Origin: Robiginitalea myxolifaciens
GTDB lineage: Bacteria > Bacteroidota > Bacteroidia > Flavobacteriales > Flavobacteriaceae
Length of the DNA: 64,000 nucleotides
Direction: 5' to 3'
NCBI RefSeq assembly: GCF_900115205.1
Contig: NZ_FOYQ01000002.1
Coordinates: 1,302,001 to 1,366,000, forward strand
In this document: piece after piece, positions 42,306 through 51,351 of the stretch
How positions within the stretch are numbered: position 1 is the stretch's first letter
Layout of the letters: each line of letters opens with the position of its first letter
The notes under the pieces: generated by a model
Told to the model about the DNA's origin: nothing
What the model saw: only the letters and a program-made list of their open reading frames with translations
Databases searched by the model: none
Translations under genes and position numbers: made by a program

Positions 42306-43124
42306 TTACTTGATAAATTCCTTTACTAGCTCAAAAACTCTTGGGTTTAACGCTACTTCATGCCCTTGGTTTTCAAGTGTCAGGAAATTAACCGTCTTAT
42401 GATCTGATTCTAATGCTTTGCGATAACTATACGCAATACCTATCGGGACAATTTCATCCTTATCTCCATGTATTATTCCTATTTGTGTTGAATCATCAAT
42501 GCTGCTAATATTTTCTATTGGTGAAAGGCTGCTCACTTCCATATCCCAAATTCGGGCCTCAGGTTGCAATTTTTTCATGTGTGCTCGCCACTGATCAAGG
42601 TCACATGGACAGGAAATAAGTACTGCCTTAGAATATGTGCCGGGGTACGCAGCAATTAAGTTTGCTGATATAGCACCACCTCCTGAATGGCCAACTAATA
42701 CTACTTCAGAGGGATTATATTTTTCCTTAAGCGTTGTAGTCAGCGCATAAATTGACTCAAGGACTTGAATTGTGTAATTATCTCCTGTCGCATTACCGCG
42801 CTCTCCCTTCGATTGATTGCCTTCATTGTCTGTATATCCCGGCCTTAGTATTCCAACCGATACGACATTTGTATTTTCAATGGCAATTTTTTTAGCAATT
42901 CTATATTGATACGAAGGGTTATTAAATGGTGCATCCCCATGTAATACCAATACTAATGCAGGATTATTTAATTCCCCTGAACTGACATATGGGATATGAA
43001 ATAATTCAGTTGACCTTAATACACTAGCCGTTACATGACCTGGATCTTTACGCTTTGTTTCTTGGCAACTCAAACTAATTGAGATTAAGAGCGTAACGAG
43101 TCCAATACTTTTTTTAGAAATCAT
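42306..43124 (-). CDS. Alpha/beta hydrolase lipoprotein
   Basis: A 272-residue protein with a lipoprotein signal (MISKKSIGLVTLLISISLSC, Cys20). The alpha/beta-hydrolase nucleophile elbow is GHSGGG, the oxyanion region is LVLHGDAPFNNP, and the C-terminal GHEVALN gives the catalytic histidine, with an aspartate expected in IIHGDKDEIVPIG. Substrate unknown; probably a periplasmic esterase or peptidase. Monocistronic. Confidence 0.85.
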   Translation of the reverse strand: MISKKSIGLVTLLISISLSCQETKRKDPGHVTASVLRSTELFHIPYVSSGELNNPALVLVLHGDAPFNNPSYQYRIAKKIAIENTNVVSVGILRPGYTDNEGNQSKGERGNATGDNYTIQVLESIYALTTTLKEKYNPSEVVLVGHSGGGAISANLIAAYPGTYSKAVLISCPCDLDQWRAHMKKLQPEARIWDMEVSSLSPIENISSIDDSTQIGIIHGDKDEIVPIGIAYSYRKALESDHKTVNFLTLENQGHEVALNPRVFELVKEFIK

Positions 43125-43185
43125 TTTATCAAAATCGATTATGAAGCGTACATCGATCTACTCGTTTCGGTAAATTTCTTTGTAA

Positions 43186-44106
43186 TTATTCCAATATCTC
43201 AATTACTACATTACCCCTTTTTCTCCCTTTGTCGACATATTCATGGGCTTGTACTATTTCATCAAGTTTAAAGGACTTGTCTATAAATGGTGTAAGTATT
43301 CCATCCTGAGCCATATCTTTTATTAATCTGAGATGTTCATCCTTTTCTTTGGTTAGCATTTTAACTGAAACGAAAGCGCCTCCGGTTTGCAGCACTCTTT
43401 TTGCCTTTGATTTGGTTGTCTTTCCAACAGCATCGAAGACTATATCGAATTTTTCACTGCCTTCGGAATAGTCTTCTTTCTTATTATCTATCAGGCGTGA
43501 AGCACCTAATGATCTTACCATTTCAAAGTTTGAAGCACTACAAACACCTGTTACTGATGAAGCCTTTTGATTCGCAATTTGTACCGCATAGCTTCCAACA
43601 CTTCCAGATGCTCCATAGACTAAAACGCTTTGTCCTTGTTTCAAATTCGCTTTCTCCAAAAGGTACATGGCAGTCATAGCACCTACCGGCAATGCTGCGG
43701 CCGCGCGATAGTCTAAATTATTTGGTTTTAGTGCAACCACACCATTTTTCCATTTTTGCGGTAAGCAAATATATTCCGCATACGAACCTGTGCTTAGCAT
43801 TGTCGTGGTTCCAAATACGCTGTCTCCAACCTTAAATTTTGTGACGCTTTTCCCAATTTCTTCAACTGTTCCGGCCAATTCATGCCCCAAAGTCTTTTTC
43901 TTTGGTTTAAACAGTCCAAAAATTAATCTTGCAGGAAGCCAAAATAACGGTGGGAAATCAGAGCTTCGAAGTCTGACATCTCCGGAAGTGACAGTAGCCG
44001 CATGTATTTTTACGAGGATCTCGTCATCGTTGGGTATGGGTTTCTCTATATCCTTTAGTTTAAGGACTTCTGGTGCACCATACTTTTCATAAACTACTGC
44101 TTTCAT
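43186..44106 (-). CDS. Zinc-independent quinone-oxidoreductase-type alcohol dehydrogenase (MDR)
   Basis: The frame opens at 44136 but the family's usual N-terminus is MKAVVYEKYGAPEVLKLKDI, so the ATG at 44106 is preferred; the protein then has 306 residues. It has the GroES-like N-terminal domain and a Rossmann domain with GASGSVGSYAVQIA. No structural or catalytic zinc cysteines are seen, as in NADPH:quinone reductases. Cytoplasmic; substrate unknown. Confidence 0.88.
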   Translation of the reverse strand: MKAVVYEKYGAPEVLKLKDIEKPIPNDDEILVKIHAATVTSGDVRLRSSDFPPLFWLPARLIFGLFKPKKKTLGHELAGTVEEIGKSVTKFKVGDSVFGTTTMLSTGSYAEYICLPQKWKNGVVALKPNNLDYRAAAALPVGAMTAMYLLEKANLKQGQSVLVYGASGSVGSYAVQIANQKASSVTGVCSASNFEMVRSLGASRLIDNKKEDYSEGSEKFDIVFDAVGKTTKSKAKRVLQTGGAFVSVKMLTKEKDEHLRLIKDMAQDGILTPFIDKSFKLDEIVQAHEYVDKGRKRGNVVIEILE

Positions 44107-44195
44107 AAATGATGATAGAAATTTCGGTAATGGCACATAACTCCTGTCGGAGCGTAGGTATTAACCGTACTTGAGAATAGGGCCGTACTACCCTT

Positions 44196-44732
44196 TTAAT
44201 TCTTGAATTCTACTGTGGCTTCAAATTTTTCTTTGGGATGAGAGCCATCTTCTGAGTCGAAAAACCAGTTTTCATCAAGAACAGATTTATACCCTATCCT
44301 AACGCGTATCTTATCAAGGTTACTCTGAACAATTCTCGTTTCCTCATTATAGGGCAAACCAAACACAATACGCTTTTCACCGGACATTAACACCTGATTA
44401 CCAATCGTGCTGTTTCTAAGTATATCATAGCCAAATGTCCTATTCGGATTCAAGGAGTCCATGAGTATATCCATACTCTCAACGGGTTGTCCTTTATAAT
44501 CGACTTGTACCGAGGTGATAATGGCAGGTCCCGTTCCTTTATTTGATATTTCCACTGCAAAACCGTCACTGTTGTACTGCTGTGACATATCCAGATAGGG
44601 CCAGACCATCGAAGCTTGTTGAGATTTCATGATACTGGCTTCATATAAGGAAATAAACATTGCTGCCAAACTGATAATTATGGCCAACGCAGTGCCAATA
44701 GTCTGAAATCGTTCCGCTTTGGAATTACTCAT
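44196..44732 (-). CDS. Single-helix membrane protein of unknown function
   Basis: A 178-residue protein with one N-terminal membrane helix (about 11-30) and an extracytoplasmic or cytoplasmic beta-rich domain: DGFAVEISNKGTGPAIITSV and later MSGEKRIVFGLPY. The pattern resembles small Ig-like or gliding-type domains of unknown role. No family was recognised. Confidence 0.6.
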   Translation of the reverse strand: MSNSKAERFQTIGTALAIIISLAAMFISLYEASIMKSQQASMVWPYLDMSQQYNSDGFAVEISNKGTGPAIITSVQVDYKGQPVESMDILMDSLNPNRTFGYDILRNSTIGNQVLMSGEKRIVFGLPYNEETRIVQSNLDKIRVRIGYKSVLDENWFFDSEDGSHPKEKFEATVEFKN

Positions 44733-44815
44733 TTTTAAGTTCTTGATGTTATAATGCTCCTCAATATATGTCGCATAAGTTCCGCTTTGTTACGTTCAGG
44801 GTTAGGTTGTAGTTC

Positions 44816-45676
44816 TCAACCTTTATAAATCGTATGCTCACCGTTCTCGCTTATCCTCCTTACGCGAGTTCTATTCCTCTTGGAAAACTCCATTATCCAT
44901 AGCGTGCCATCAGGAGCAACGGCTCCTCCACATGGAGCCCAGAATATTCCAGATTCATAAATAGTTGTTGCTTTTCCTTTTGAATCGATCTTTTTTACTT
45001 CACCAGATCCATATACGGCTACAAAAACATTTCTTTTTTGATCGGTCCAAATGCCATAAACATAATGGCGGTCAGAAACATCAAAAATTGATTCTTTTTC
45101 TTTGAGTTTATCCGCTATAACAATCACTTCTCCCTCAGGAGTTACTTTTTTGATTTTCAGATTATCAACAACATATAGATTATTACTGTGTTTTGAAAAA
45201 TGCATCCAGCGTATATCGTCAAAATGATGGTTGGTCATTAGACTATTCTCCCCACCAACTGATTGTTTTCTCAGGAGTTGGTGGTCTCCTAATTTTTCTG
45301 ACCAATGGGAGTTTCCTTGAGGATCTCTAACCAAGGTGTTGTTGTCAAGAAATCCTTCTACATCAGGAATCACTTTCTCAAATACGCCATCACTGGTCAG
45401 GCACCAAACATAATTCCCCCACTTATCAGTAGCCTCTCCTTCATACCATTCATGTTCACCATAAAGATTGTCTTCAGAATCGATATATAATTCATGTGTA
45501 TGAATGTCCTTTACCGCAATAGATAGCTCTCCATCGGACGATATTTTCCAAACATGGGCTAAGTCTGTATAGAATACATTTCCCTTACTATCGATAACAA
45601 TTCCTATACCAGGATGAGCCTCAATAACTCCATGGCTCAGGCAAATACAGCAGAATATTATTTTCAGAGTTTTCAT
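44816..45676 (-). CDS. NHL/SMP-30-like beta-propeller exported protein
   Basis: A 286-residue protein with a signal peptide (about 1-20). Repeated units such as GIVIDSKGNVFYTDLAHVWK, DSEDNLYGEHEW and APDGTLWIMEFSKRNRTRV are typical blades of NHL or SMP-30-like propellers. Several cysteines occur. It may bind or hydrolyse a ligand outside the cytoplasm; no catalytic site could be assigned. Confidence 0.7.
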   Translation of the reverse strand: MKTLKIIFCCICLSHGVIEAHPGIGIVIDSKGNVFYTDLAHVWKISSDGELSIAVKDIHTHELYIDSEDNLYGEHEWYEGEATDKWGNYVWCLTSDGVFEKVIPDVEGFLDNNTLVRDPQGNSHWSEKLGDHQLLRKQSVGGENSLMTNHHFDDIRWMHFSKHSNNLYVVDNLKIKKVTPEGEVIVIADKLKEKESIFDVSDRHYVYGIWTDQKRNVFVAVYGSGEVKKIDSKGKATTIYESGIFWAPCGGAVAPDGTLWIMEFSKRNRTRVRRISENGEHTIYKG

Positions 45677-45738
45677 GACAAATTACTACCAACTAATAAG
45701 GAGAAGATGTAATGGCTGACGTTTGGAAGCTATGCATT

Positions 45739-46854
45739 TTACCCATTGCTATCCACTGGCATTCTTTCCAGGTTATAGTTAATTTGTTTAATCTTCAATT
45801 TTAACCAAGTCCATTTACCAGTCTCCAAATTCCAACTCGCTTCGCATTCTGTTGGTATTTTTATTCCATTTATCTCTTCTATCTTGATGGCGGTTACAAT
45901 CCATTCGATAGGATCAGCATCTTTTGAATCCTTGTAGCGCATTGCTACGAATTTTTCAAAATTTCCGTATTCATTAAAGTGAAATATGCCCGAACCTTTA
46001 GTTCCTTTATATTCCATCGTTGCTCTGGCAGAATAGGCGTCTATAGTCTCCCATTTTATGTGTCTATTCAAAGATGCTGATGGAAACCAAACGATTTCGG
46101 CCAAATAGCGTTGCAGCGTCGCCTGGTTTACTTTTTCGTCATTTTTTACATCGACGACAGGAATCAGTGAAAGCAATTTAATTTTCATTTCTCCTTTACC
46201 ATCTGCAAATTGGTCTCTGCCCACGACAGGTAATATCGAGTTCATTTGAGTATTAATATTCCAATTAAATGCAGGAGGTTGAACTGTAAAATATTGTTCA
46301 GCTAGCCCATTGTTCCATGCTGATTGTTCAGGCTTCATTTTTAGCCTTATTTCCTGTACTAAATGAACATTATAAATCTGACTTTTACCGACTGTTCCAC
46401 TATTTATGAGCCACTTTTGTATAACAGAAGGCAGTTCGGATATAGCCTCTCCAGTAATTACTTCTTCACCGACGGGCTCTGATTTTTCCAACAGTGATTT
46501 CCTTTCTGCTGCAACCTTATTTTGAAAATTAAAGCCGGCATAAGCTATTATTACAGAGGTGAGAATGATAAGGTTTGCTACAGTGCCGTATTTAGCATCA
46601 GACCAATAGTTGAAAATCAACACTTGAGATAAAATCACAGCCGAAAAACCGATTAACCACCAATAATTTGAATGAGTAAAAAATGAAATGGCGCAAATGA
46701 CAAATAGCAAAAACGCTACGAGCCATAATATTCCGAAGGTTTTCGAAATAGGTTGAGAAATCGCGTTGAATTCAGCTATTCCAAATGCTTTAAAAAATCC
46801 AAATAAATGGATAATCGCATGTATTCCTATTAGAATGATTAATGCTATTCGCAT
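45739..46854 (-). CDS. Membrane protein with DUF6544-like domain
   Basis: A 371-residue protein. Four membrane helices occupy about residues 1-112; the remaining soluble part (ELPSVIQKWLINSGTVGKSQ, FNWNINTQMNS, LQRYLAEIVWFPSASLNRHI) matches the DUF6544 (formerly DUF6920) type. The function is unknown. The order is the reverse of what is seen in fully soluble members, so it may anchor the domain to the membrane. Confidence 0.72.
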   Translation of the reverse strand: MRIALIILIGIHAIIHLFGFFKAFGIAEFNAISQPISKTFGILWLVAFLLFVICAISFFTHSNYWWLIGFSAVILSQVLIFNYWSDAKYGTVANLIILTSVIIAYAGFNFQNKVAAERKSLLEKSEPVGEEVITGEAISELPSVIQKWLINSGTVGKSQIYNVHLVQEIRLKMKPEQSAWNNGLAEQYFTVQPPAFNWNINTQMNSILPVVGRDQFADGKGEMKIKLLSLIPVVDVKNDEKVNQATLQRYLAEIVWFPSASLNRHIKWETIDAYSARATMEYKGTKGSGIFHFNEYGNFEKFVAMRYKDSKDADPIEWIVTAIKIEEINGIKIPTECEASWNLETGKWTWLKLKIKQINYNLERMPVDSNG

Positions 46855-46873
46855 TGTTTTTTCTACTAGTAGC

Positions 46874-46980
46874 TAACGGTTCTACAATAGCGCATGGCAA
46901 AGCGCCATGTGCTTTTAATATATTCTCAAGTTAGCAAAAAGGGCCCAACCGTTAAGCCATGAGTTATACCCGGAGTTGTT
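46874..46980. repeat. Structured intergenic repeat R3 with nested hairpin
   Basis: TAACGGTT (46874-46881) and AACCGTTA (46947-46954) form an 8-base inverted repeat around an inner hairpin (arms 46889-46898 and 46904-46913, one G-T pair). To the right lies the shared core AAGTTAGCAAAAAGGG and the GAGTTATACC...GTTGTT end found in R1 and R2. The architecture recalls folded recombination sites but lacks the canonical attC consensus. Confidence 0.6.
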
Positions 46981-46994
46981 TGTTTATCACAAAT

Positions 46995-47366
46995 CTATTT
47001 ATTCCTTAAGAGCCAAATAATCCGATCATAGGACAAAAGGTAGTGGAGTAAAACCGCGGCTCCCATGATTAGGCTCAGCCTATTCCGCCCGATGTCACTT
47101 AGAACCCAAATGGCGAATCCAAAAAAGCTGAGTTCAAGAATTAGTCGAGCAATACCAGGGGTAACTACGGGGGCTCTTCCTGAGCGACTTGGATCATTCG
47201 GAACGGCAAAAGTTCCCCAAATAATGGCAAGGGCTAAAGGAATGCCGATTGTGAAAAGTATGCGTAACCAACCATCGTACTGTTTCCAACCCCATAACCC
47301 AAAGGAAGCAAGAGCCATTAACTCCAATAAAAACCTGAAGACTAGATTTAGCGGATGGGATCCCAT
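46995..47366 (-). CDS. YrdB family (DUF2568) membrane protein
   Basis: A 123-residue protein with four membrane helices. LVFRFLLELMALASFGLWGW and GTFAVPNDPSRSGRAPV are characteristic of the YrdB/DUF2568 family, whose function is unknown. Its start codon overlaps the DinB stop by one base (TAATG), so the two genes are translationally coupled. Confidence 0.88.
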   Translation of the reverse strand: MGSHPLNLVFRFLLELMALASFGLWGWKQYDGWLRILFTIGIPLALAIIWGTFAVPNDPSRSGRAPVVTPGIARLILELSFFGFAIWVLSDIGRNRLSLIMGAAVLLHYLLSYDRIIWLLRNK

Positions 47367-47842
47367 TAGATTTTATTCCATTCCCAAATTCCATACTTCA
47401 ATTCGTTGTTAAGTTTAAAACCACACAGTTTTAAAGTCAACAGAATATTTCCTCTATGGTGTGCTTCATGATGAATGAAGTAACTCAATAATGGAACAAG
47501 TCCGCGCTTATTCCCCTTTACGATACCGTTGTTTTCAATTCCCCTTTTTAGCACTTCTGCTATCAAGTCTGCCGTAACGCTATGACAATCTCTAAGCATG
47601 TCGATAGTTTTGGTATCCTTTGCTTTGACGGTTGTCAAATCTTGAACCAGTTCCTTGTCTATTCTTTCGAGTTTCCAAAATCTGACATTGTACATATGAG
47701 CTATTTGATACCCAACGCTCCCGCCGCCACGTTTTGAAGTTGTCAGGGTTAAAGCCTCTTCGGTGAGATTATCCAGAAGCTTCAGGTTGGTTCTGTGATT
47801 AATAAACCAAGAATCCAGTATTTGTTGCTCAATGGTGTTCAT
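47366..47842 (-). CDS. DinB family protein
   Basis: A 158-residue four-helix bundle protein. The metal-binding histidines are visible in IAHMYNVRFW, in the central helix and in HHEAHHRGNI, the DinB/YfiT pattern. Members are metal-dependent thiol-transfer or damage-related proteins. Coupled by a one-base overlap to the YrdB gene and three bases downstream of YceI; the YceI-DinB-YrdB set is probably one operon. Confidence 0.88.
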   Translation of the reverse strand: MNTIEQQILDSWFINHRTNLKLLDNLTEEALTLTTSKRGGGSVGYQIAHMYNVRFWKLERIDKELVQDLTTVKAKDTKTIDMLRDCHSVTADLIAEVLKRGIENNGIVKGNKRGLVPLLSYFIHHEAHHRGNILLTLKLCGFKLNNELKYGIWEWNKI

Positions 47843-47845
47843 TAA

Positions 47846-48418
47846 CTACTCTTTCCTTTTCCTTGTCCAGAAGTCAATTTCTATGGCAATTGTATTTGAT
47901 AAAAAGTCGGGCATTGAAGTATGCACAAAGTCTTTCCCTACACCATAATCCATTCGGTTTAATGTAGTTCTGGAACTAATCCCTACCGTACTTTCTTCCA
48001 CCTTCACAATCTTAAAAGGCAGGATAAAGCCCTTGGTGACGCCGTGCATAGTTAGTTCTCCTTGCGCCTCAAAATTTGAGTAATCAATTTGCTTTATTGA
48101 GTCGCTTTGAAATTCGATAGTGGGATAGGTGTCTGCATCGAAGAAGTCTGCGGTGCGCAAATGTGCATCCCGATCTGGGATCCCAGTATTAATACTTGCT
48201 ACCTGTATGGTAGCCGAAATTGAACTGGAATCAATATGTTTTTCATTCCAGTCTAAGGCGATTTCATAATCTGTAAACTTTCCGGTTACCTTGGTAAATC
48301 CAGCTATGGAAATACTAAAACCAACGGTTGAATGATTAGGCTCAACTTTTAATTTTTTAGTCTGGGCCATACTGGAAATGGAACAGAATAATAAGGCAAG
48401 GGCTAAGCGACTTTTCAT
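47846..48418 (-). CDS. YceI family periplasmic protein
   Basis: A 190-residue exported protein (signal about 1-18). It has the YceI lipocalin-like pattern: HSTVGFSISIAGFTKVTGKF, DRDAHLRTADFFDADTYPTI and the C-terminal GVGKDFVH. YceI proteins bind polyisoprenoid-like ligands. An 80-base block of this gene (48136-48215) is repeated as a degenerate fragment at 37713-37792. First gene of a likely operon with DinB and YrdB. Confidence 0.93.
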   Translation of the reverse strand: MKSRLALALLFCSISSMAQTKKLKVEPNHSTVGFSISIAGFTKVTGKFTDYEIALDWNEKHIDSSSISATIQVASINTGIPDRDAHLRTADFFDADTYPTIEFQSDSIKQIDYSNFEAQGELTMHGVTKGFILPFKIVKVEESTVGISSRTTLNRMDYGVGKDFVHTSMPDFLSNTIAIEIDFWTRKRKE

Positions 48419-48459
48419 AATGACAACCTTTTATTCACCATGCGAGTGGTTTGCTATTT

Positions 48460-49725
48460 CTATTTAGCTATGACACCTAGTTTTTCGCCCATCAAGATAT
48501 GCTCATAAGAATTTCCATTTTCTTGCATGGGGGCTTCCAACCTAAAGGTGACACCTTCCTGAAAGATCATTATAAAATCCGATCCGCCGAAGGCAAAATG
48601 TCCGAGCATATCCCCTTTCTTTACCACGGTTCCAGGGGTAATGTTCTCTTCAAAATTTACTGAATTAACCACGGCCATTCCGATCGGCATTAGGGCAACA
48701 AGTCCATAATTTTCAGTTTCGAGAATCACGCATCCCCTGGTTTCAACCATTTGCCAGCCTGTTTTGGCGCCAGGATTAAAGCCATACCTTTTGTTTTCTT
48801 CGTCCCACCAAAGTTGTCCTCCTGTGGGATTGATGCCTTGAATTATTCTAGCCTCTTTTATGGTTCCGCCCAGAGGGAAATGATATCGGTGATAGTCATT
48901 GACATTGAGAAAAGAATGCGTAAATGTTCCACTAGCGAAAGAATCCTTATACTGACTGTCTTCTCCAATAAGATTTGCTATGGATTTAAGTGTAGCCGAC
49001 TTAACGGGCACGCCTCCTTTCGCTATGAGATTGGAACTACTATCAATAGCCCAAACGCCTTGTGGTTCAGAATCTGCAAAGGAGACCACTACAGAATCTG
49101 ATTCCGGATTTGCAATGGGCCGCATGTCGGGTGATTTGAGATATCTGGCAAAGAATTGATTGAAAGTCTTCCAATTAGATGGGTCTTCATACCAACCGTT
49201 TTGAAGACCAAAATTGGAATCATCGAATGCCATTTGATAATATGCTTCATTCCAGGATTCTTCAGTGTCGAGGTAAGATCCCCAGGATTGGCTAAAAGTG
49301 ACCAGCCACTTAGCAAATGGCTCATAATACTGAAGAGAATTATTCACCAACCCCTGACCCTCCAGCTCCGGAAGAGGCTGATCAATTAGGAAATAAAAGG
49401 CGCAAAGTCCCTGGAAGATATTATCAAATATTTCAGGATACTCCTCCTTTTTGACAATAGCCCAAGGCATTGTTGTTTCCGTCCAGGTAAGGAATTCAAG
49501 GTATTCCTCAAGGGTTTGAGCGGGATTGGTATTCCTGTCCGGATTTATTCCTTTAGCCTTCTCCAGTGAAGAAACAAGTAATGATTTGAGATCAGGGTCC
49601 TGCTCTAACAGGAGTACTAGCTCTTTCGTTGCCTTTCCGTATTCAACATCCTTTTTTGTGGAATCACAAGAGACAAAAGCGATAATCAGCAACAGTGTCA
49701 GTACTAGATTTCGATAATATTTCAT
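48460..49725 (-). CDS. Phosphatidylserine-decarboxylase-like lipoprotein
   Basis: A 421-residue protein with a lipoprotein signal (MKYYRNLVLTLLLIIAFVSC, Cys20). It carries the PSD hallmarks: NQFFARYL and PDMRPI in the middle, DYHRYHFPLGG with the catalytic histidine, and near the C-terminus the self-cleavage motif GGS (Ser382), leaving an alpha chain of about 40 residues as in PSD, where the serine becomes the pyruvoyl group. An N-terminal extension of about 150 residues precedes the core. Exported PSD-like enzymes are unusual; the substrate may not be phosphatidylserine. Monocistronic. Confidence 0.85.
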   Translation of the reverse strand: MKYYRNLVLTLLLIIAFVSCDSTKKDVEYGKATKELVLLLEQDPDLKSLLVSSLEKAKGINPDRNTNPAQTLEEYLEFLTWTETTMPWAIVKKEEYPEIFDNIFQGLCAFYFLIDQPLPELEGQGLVNNSLQYYEPFAKWLVTFSQSWGSYLDTEESWNEAYYQMAFDDSNFGLQNGWYEDPSNWKTFNQFFARYLKSPDMRPIANPESDSVVVSFADSEPQGVWAIDSSSNLIAKGGVPVKSATLKSIANLIGEDSQYKDSFASGTFTHSFLNVNDYHRYHFPLGGTIKEARIIQGINPTGGQLWWDEENKRYGFNPGAKTGWQMVETRGCVILETENYGLVALMPIGMAVVNSVNFEENITPGTVVKKGDMLGHFAFGGSDFIMIFQEGVTFRLEAPMQENGNSYEHILMGEKLGVIAK

Positions 49726-49830
49726 TTGAGTGGGGTATTGCGGGATGTGGTGCTTTCAGGTAAATTATACCTGTAAGTTAGGGATTTCTTGCGGATGGAA
49801 TGCAGCCTGAAGAGGACATACCCACCGCCA

Positions 49831-50325
49831 TCAATAGTGCACTTTAATACGGGTTGTATTTATTCTTCCTGTTAGGAAAGCGGTTATGACAAGCGTGATT
49901 AGAAGTAATATTTGAGTTATCAATAATCCCCAGTAAACATCATTCCAGCTATTTCCTTCAATAAGTGAAGTTCCACCACTCGGTGGCGGATATTCTGCAC
50001 TGCTTTGCGTTTTTAGAATTAAACCAACATGTGAAAGTGTTCTGGTTAGAATATAGATTAATGCGCAGTTGGCTATAATAAGAATAAGATTATTGAATCT
50101 TTTTTTGAATTTTTGGACTACCGCACGAATGGCATAAATGGCAAATAATATAGGAACTCCAATTATGGATACTAAGTAAGTATTACTGATAACAAAGTAG
50201 GTGTCCCCAATATTGATATCCGTAGTTTCTGATAGCCTCCAGAATTCAATGCCAATAATGAAATAGAGTAAGATCAGGATAGCTGAAATACTACCAAAAA
50301 GCCAATACGCCTCAGTTTTACTCAT
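49831..50325 (-). CDS. Four-helix membrane protein of unknown function
   Basis: A 164-residue protein with four hydrophobic helices (about 8-26, 48-70, 82-104, 130-152) and the loop segment GDTYFVISNTYL between the first two. No family was recognised. Its promoter and role are unclear; the upstream TraB/GumN-type gene ends 19 bases away. Confidence 0.65.
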   Translation of the reverse strand: MSKTEAYWLFGSISAILILLYFIIGIEFWRLSETTDINIGDTYFVISNTYLVSIIGVPILFAIYAIRAVVQKFKKRFNNLILIIANCALIYILTRTLSHVGLILKTQSSAEYPPPSGGTSLIEGNSWNDVYWGLLITQILLLITLVITAFLTGRINTTRIKVHY

Positions 50326-50344
50326 AAATGTTGTATTGCGTTCG

Positions 50345-51220
50345 TTAAAATTCAGCCGTATGTAGATTTTCGAATATTATGGGCTCAATAACGAATCCTT
50401 CCTCTTTAAGACTTTGAATAAGACCACAATTGTATTTCAAATGCTCATACCCAACAACTAAAAAACAGTTTTTATCTTTAAGTAAGCCGGGGATTATTTT
50501 CATCCAATCTTCATTTCTTTTTTTAATCAAAATATCATTCGGACAATCGATGTCAAAAGAATAATCCAAATCCATTTTTCTAAAATTATTCTCCGCGTCG
50601 CAGTCTACCGATTCTGTGTTTTTGGTTTGAAGCCCGAGCAGTTTATTTAGTAGTTGTTCTTTTAATTCCCGTTTTTTGATATGCCCGAATGCCTTCTGAA
50701 TAATTTCGGTTTGTTCTGCAAATGTTTCAAGTCCGATAATTTCTTTTTCTAATTTGATTGCCATGGAAGTCAGGTAATTATCCATATTTGACCATTTATC
50801 ACTGGATTTTTTGGTTTTACAAACCAGAGTGGAATAGTCTCTTTCCAACAAAATGATTGTTTCAATCATTGTTAATTTATCTAGTGGATATTTCCATTGT
50901 TCAGCATAGTTTTTCAGTTGTTGTAAATCCTTTTTGTTCAAGTTTTTCCACCAACTGTTTTTTGACTCCCTTTTTTCAAAGAACTGTATTCTATCATTTT
51001 CGGACGCAATGTTCTCAAATATTGCCAAGTCCGATTTTTCGAGCGCTTTTTTTATTTGGGGAATTGAGTCCACAAAAGAATTCCCATACGCATGAAATGT
51101 TCCGACTAGATATGACTGATTTCCAGATATGCTGTCACTAACGCTCCAAAGAATGGTGTTTTGTCCTAAACACTCGTTCAGGAAAAGAATTTGAAGAATT
51201 ATGAGGAATATGATTTTCAT
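50345..51220 (-). CDS. TraB/GumN family protein
   Basis: A 291-residue exported protein (signal about 1-19). The first TraB/GumN motif is YLVGTFHAYG and the last is LVVGYEHLKYNCG, with the usual acidic and LLIE-type segments between. Family members are predicted metallopeptidase-like proteins related to erythromycin esterase and Tiki; the motif histidine and glutamates are present. Substrate unknown. It probably shares a transcript with the membrane gene that follows. Confidence 0.87.
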   Translation of the reverse strand: MKIIFLIILQILFLNECLGQNTILWSVSDSISGNQSYLVGTFHAYGNSFVDSIPQIKKALEKSDLAIFENIASENDRIQFFEKRESKNSWWKNLNKKDLQQLKNYAEQWKYPLDKLTMIETIILLERDYSTLVCKTKKSSDKWSNMDNYLTSMAIKLEKEIIGLETFAEQTEIIQKAFGHIKKRELKEQLLNKLLGLQTKNTESVDCDAENNFRKMDLDYSFDIDCPNDILIKKRNEDWMKIIPGLLKDKNCFLVVGYEHLKYNCGLIQSLKEEGFVIEPIIFENLHTAEF

Positions 51221-51280
51221 TCTTCTGCTCGTAGTCTGCGCTCCAGCTATTACTCGTGGCCGAGCGCTGGGCGGTTTTGG

Positions 51281-51342
51281 TTAGTCAGTAAGTTAGCAAA
51301 AAGGGACAAACGAGGGACTAGGACTTATACACGCTGTTGCCC
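51281..51342. repeat. Intergenic repeat copy R2
   Basis: AAGTTAGCAAAAAGGG, then ACAAACGAGGGA, then a GACTTATACACGCTGTTG end, aligned with R1 (39999) and R3 (46923). It starts ten bases after the SDR stop (minus sense). Confidence 0.6.
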
Positions 51343-51351
51343 TTAGGCGTA

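Noticed and set aside
46874-46980. A canonical integron attC site
   Set aside because: The structure is palindromic and the position fits, but the RYYYAAC and GTTRRRY core sites are not met and there is no integrase in the window, so it is reported only as a repeat.
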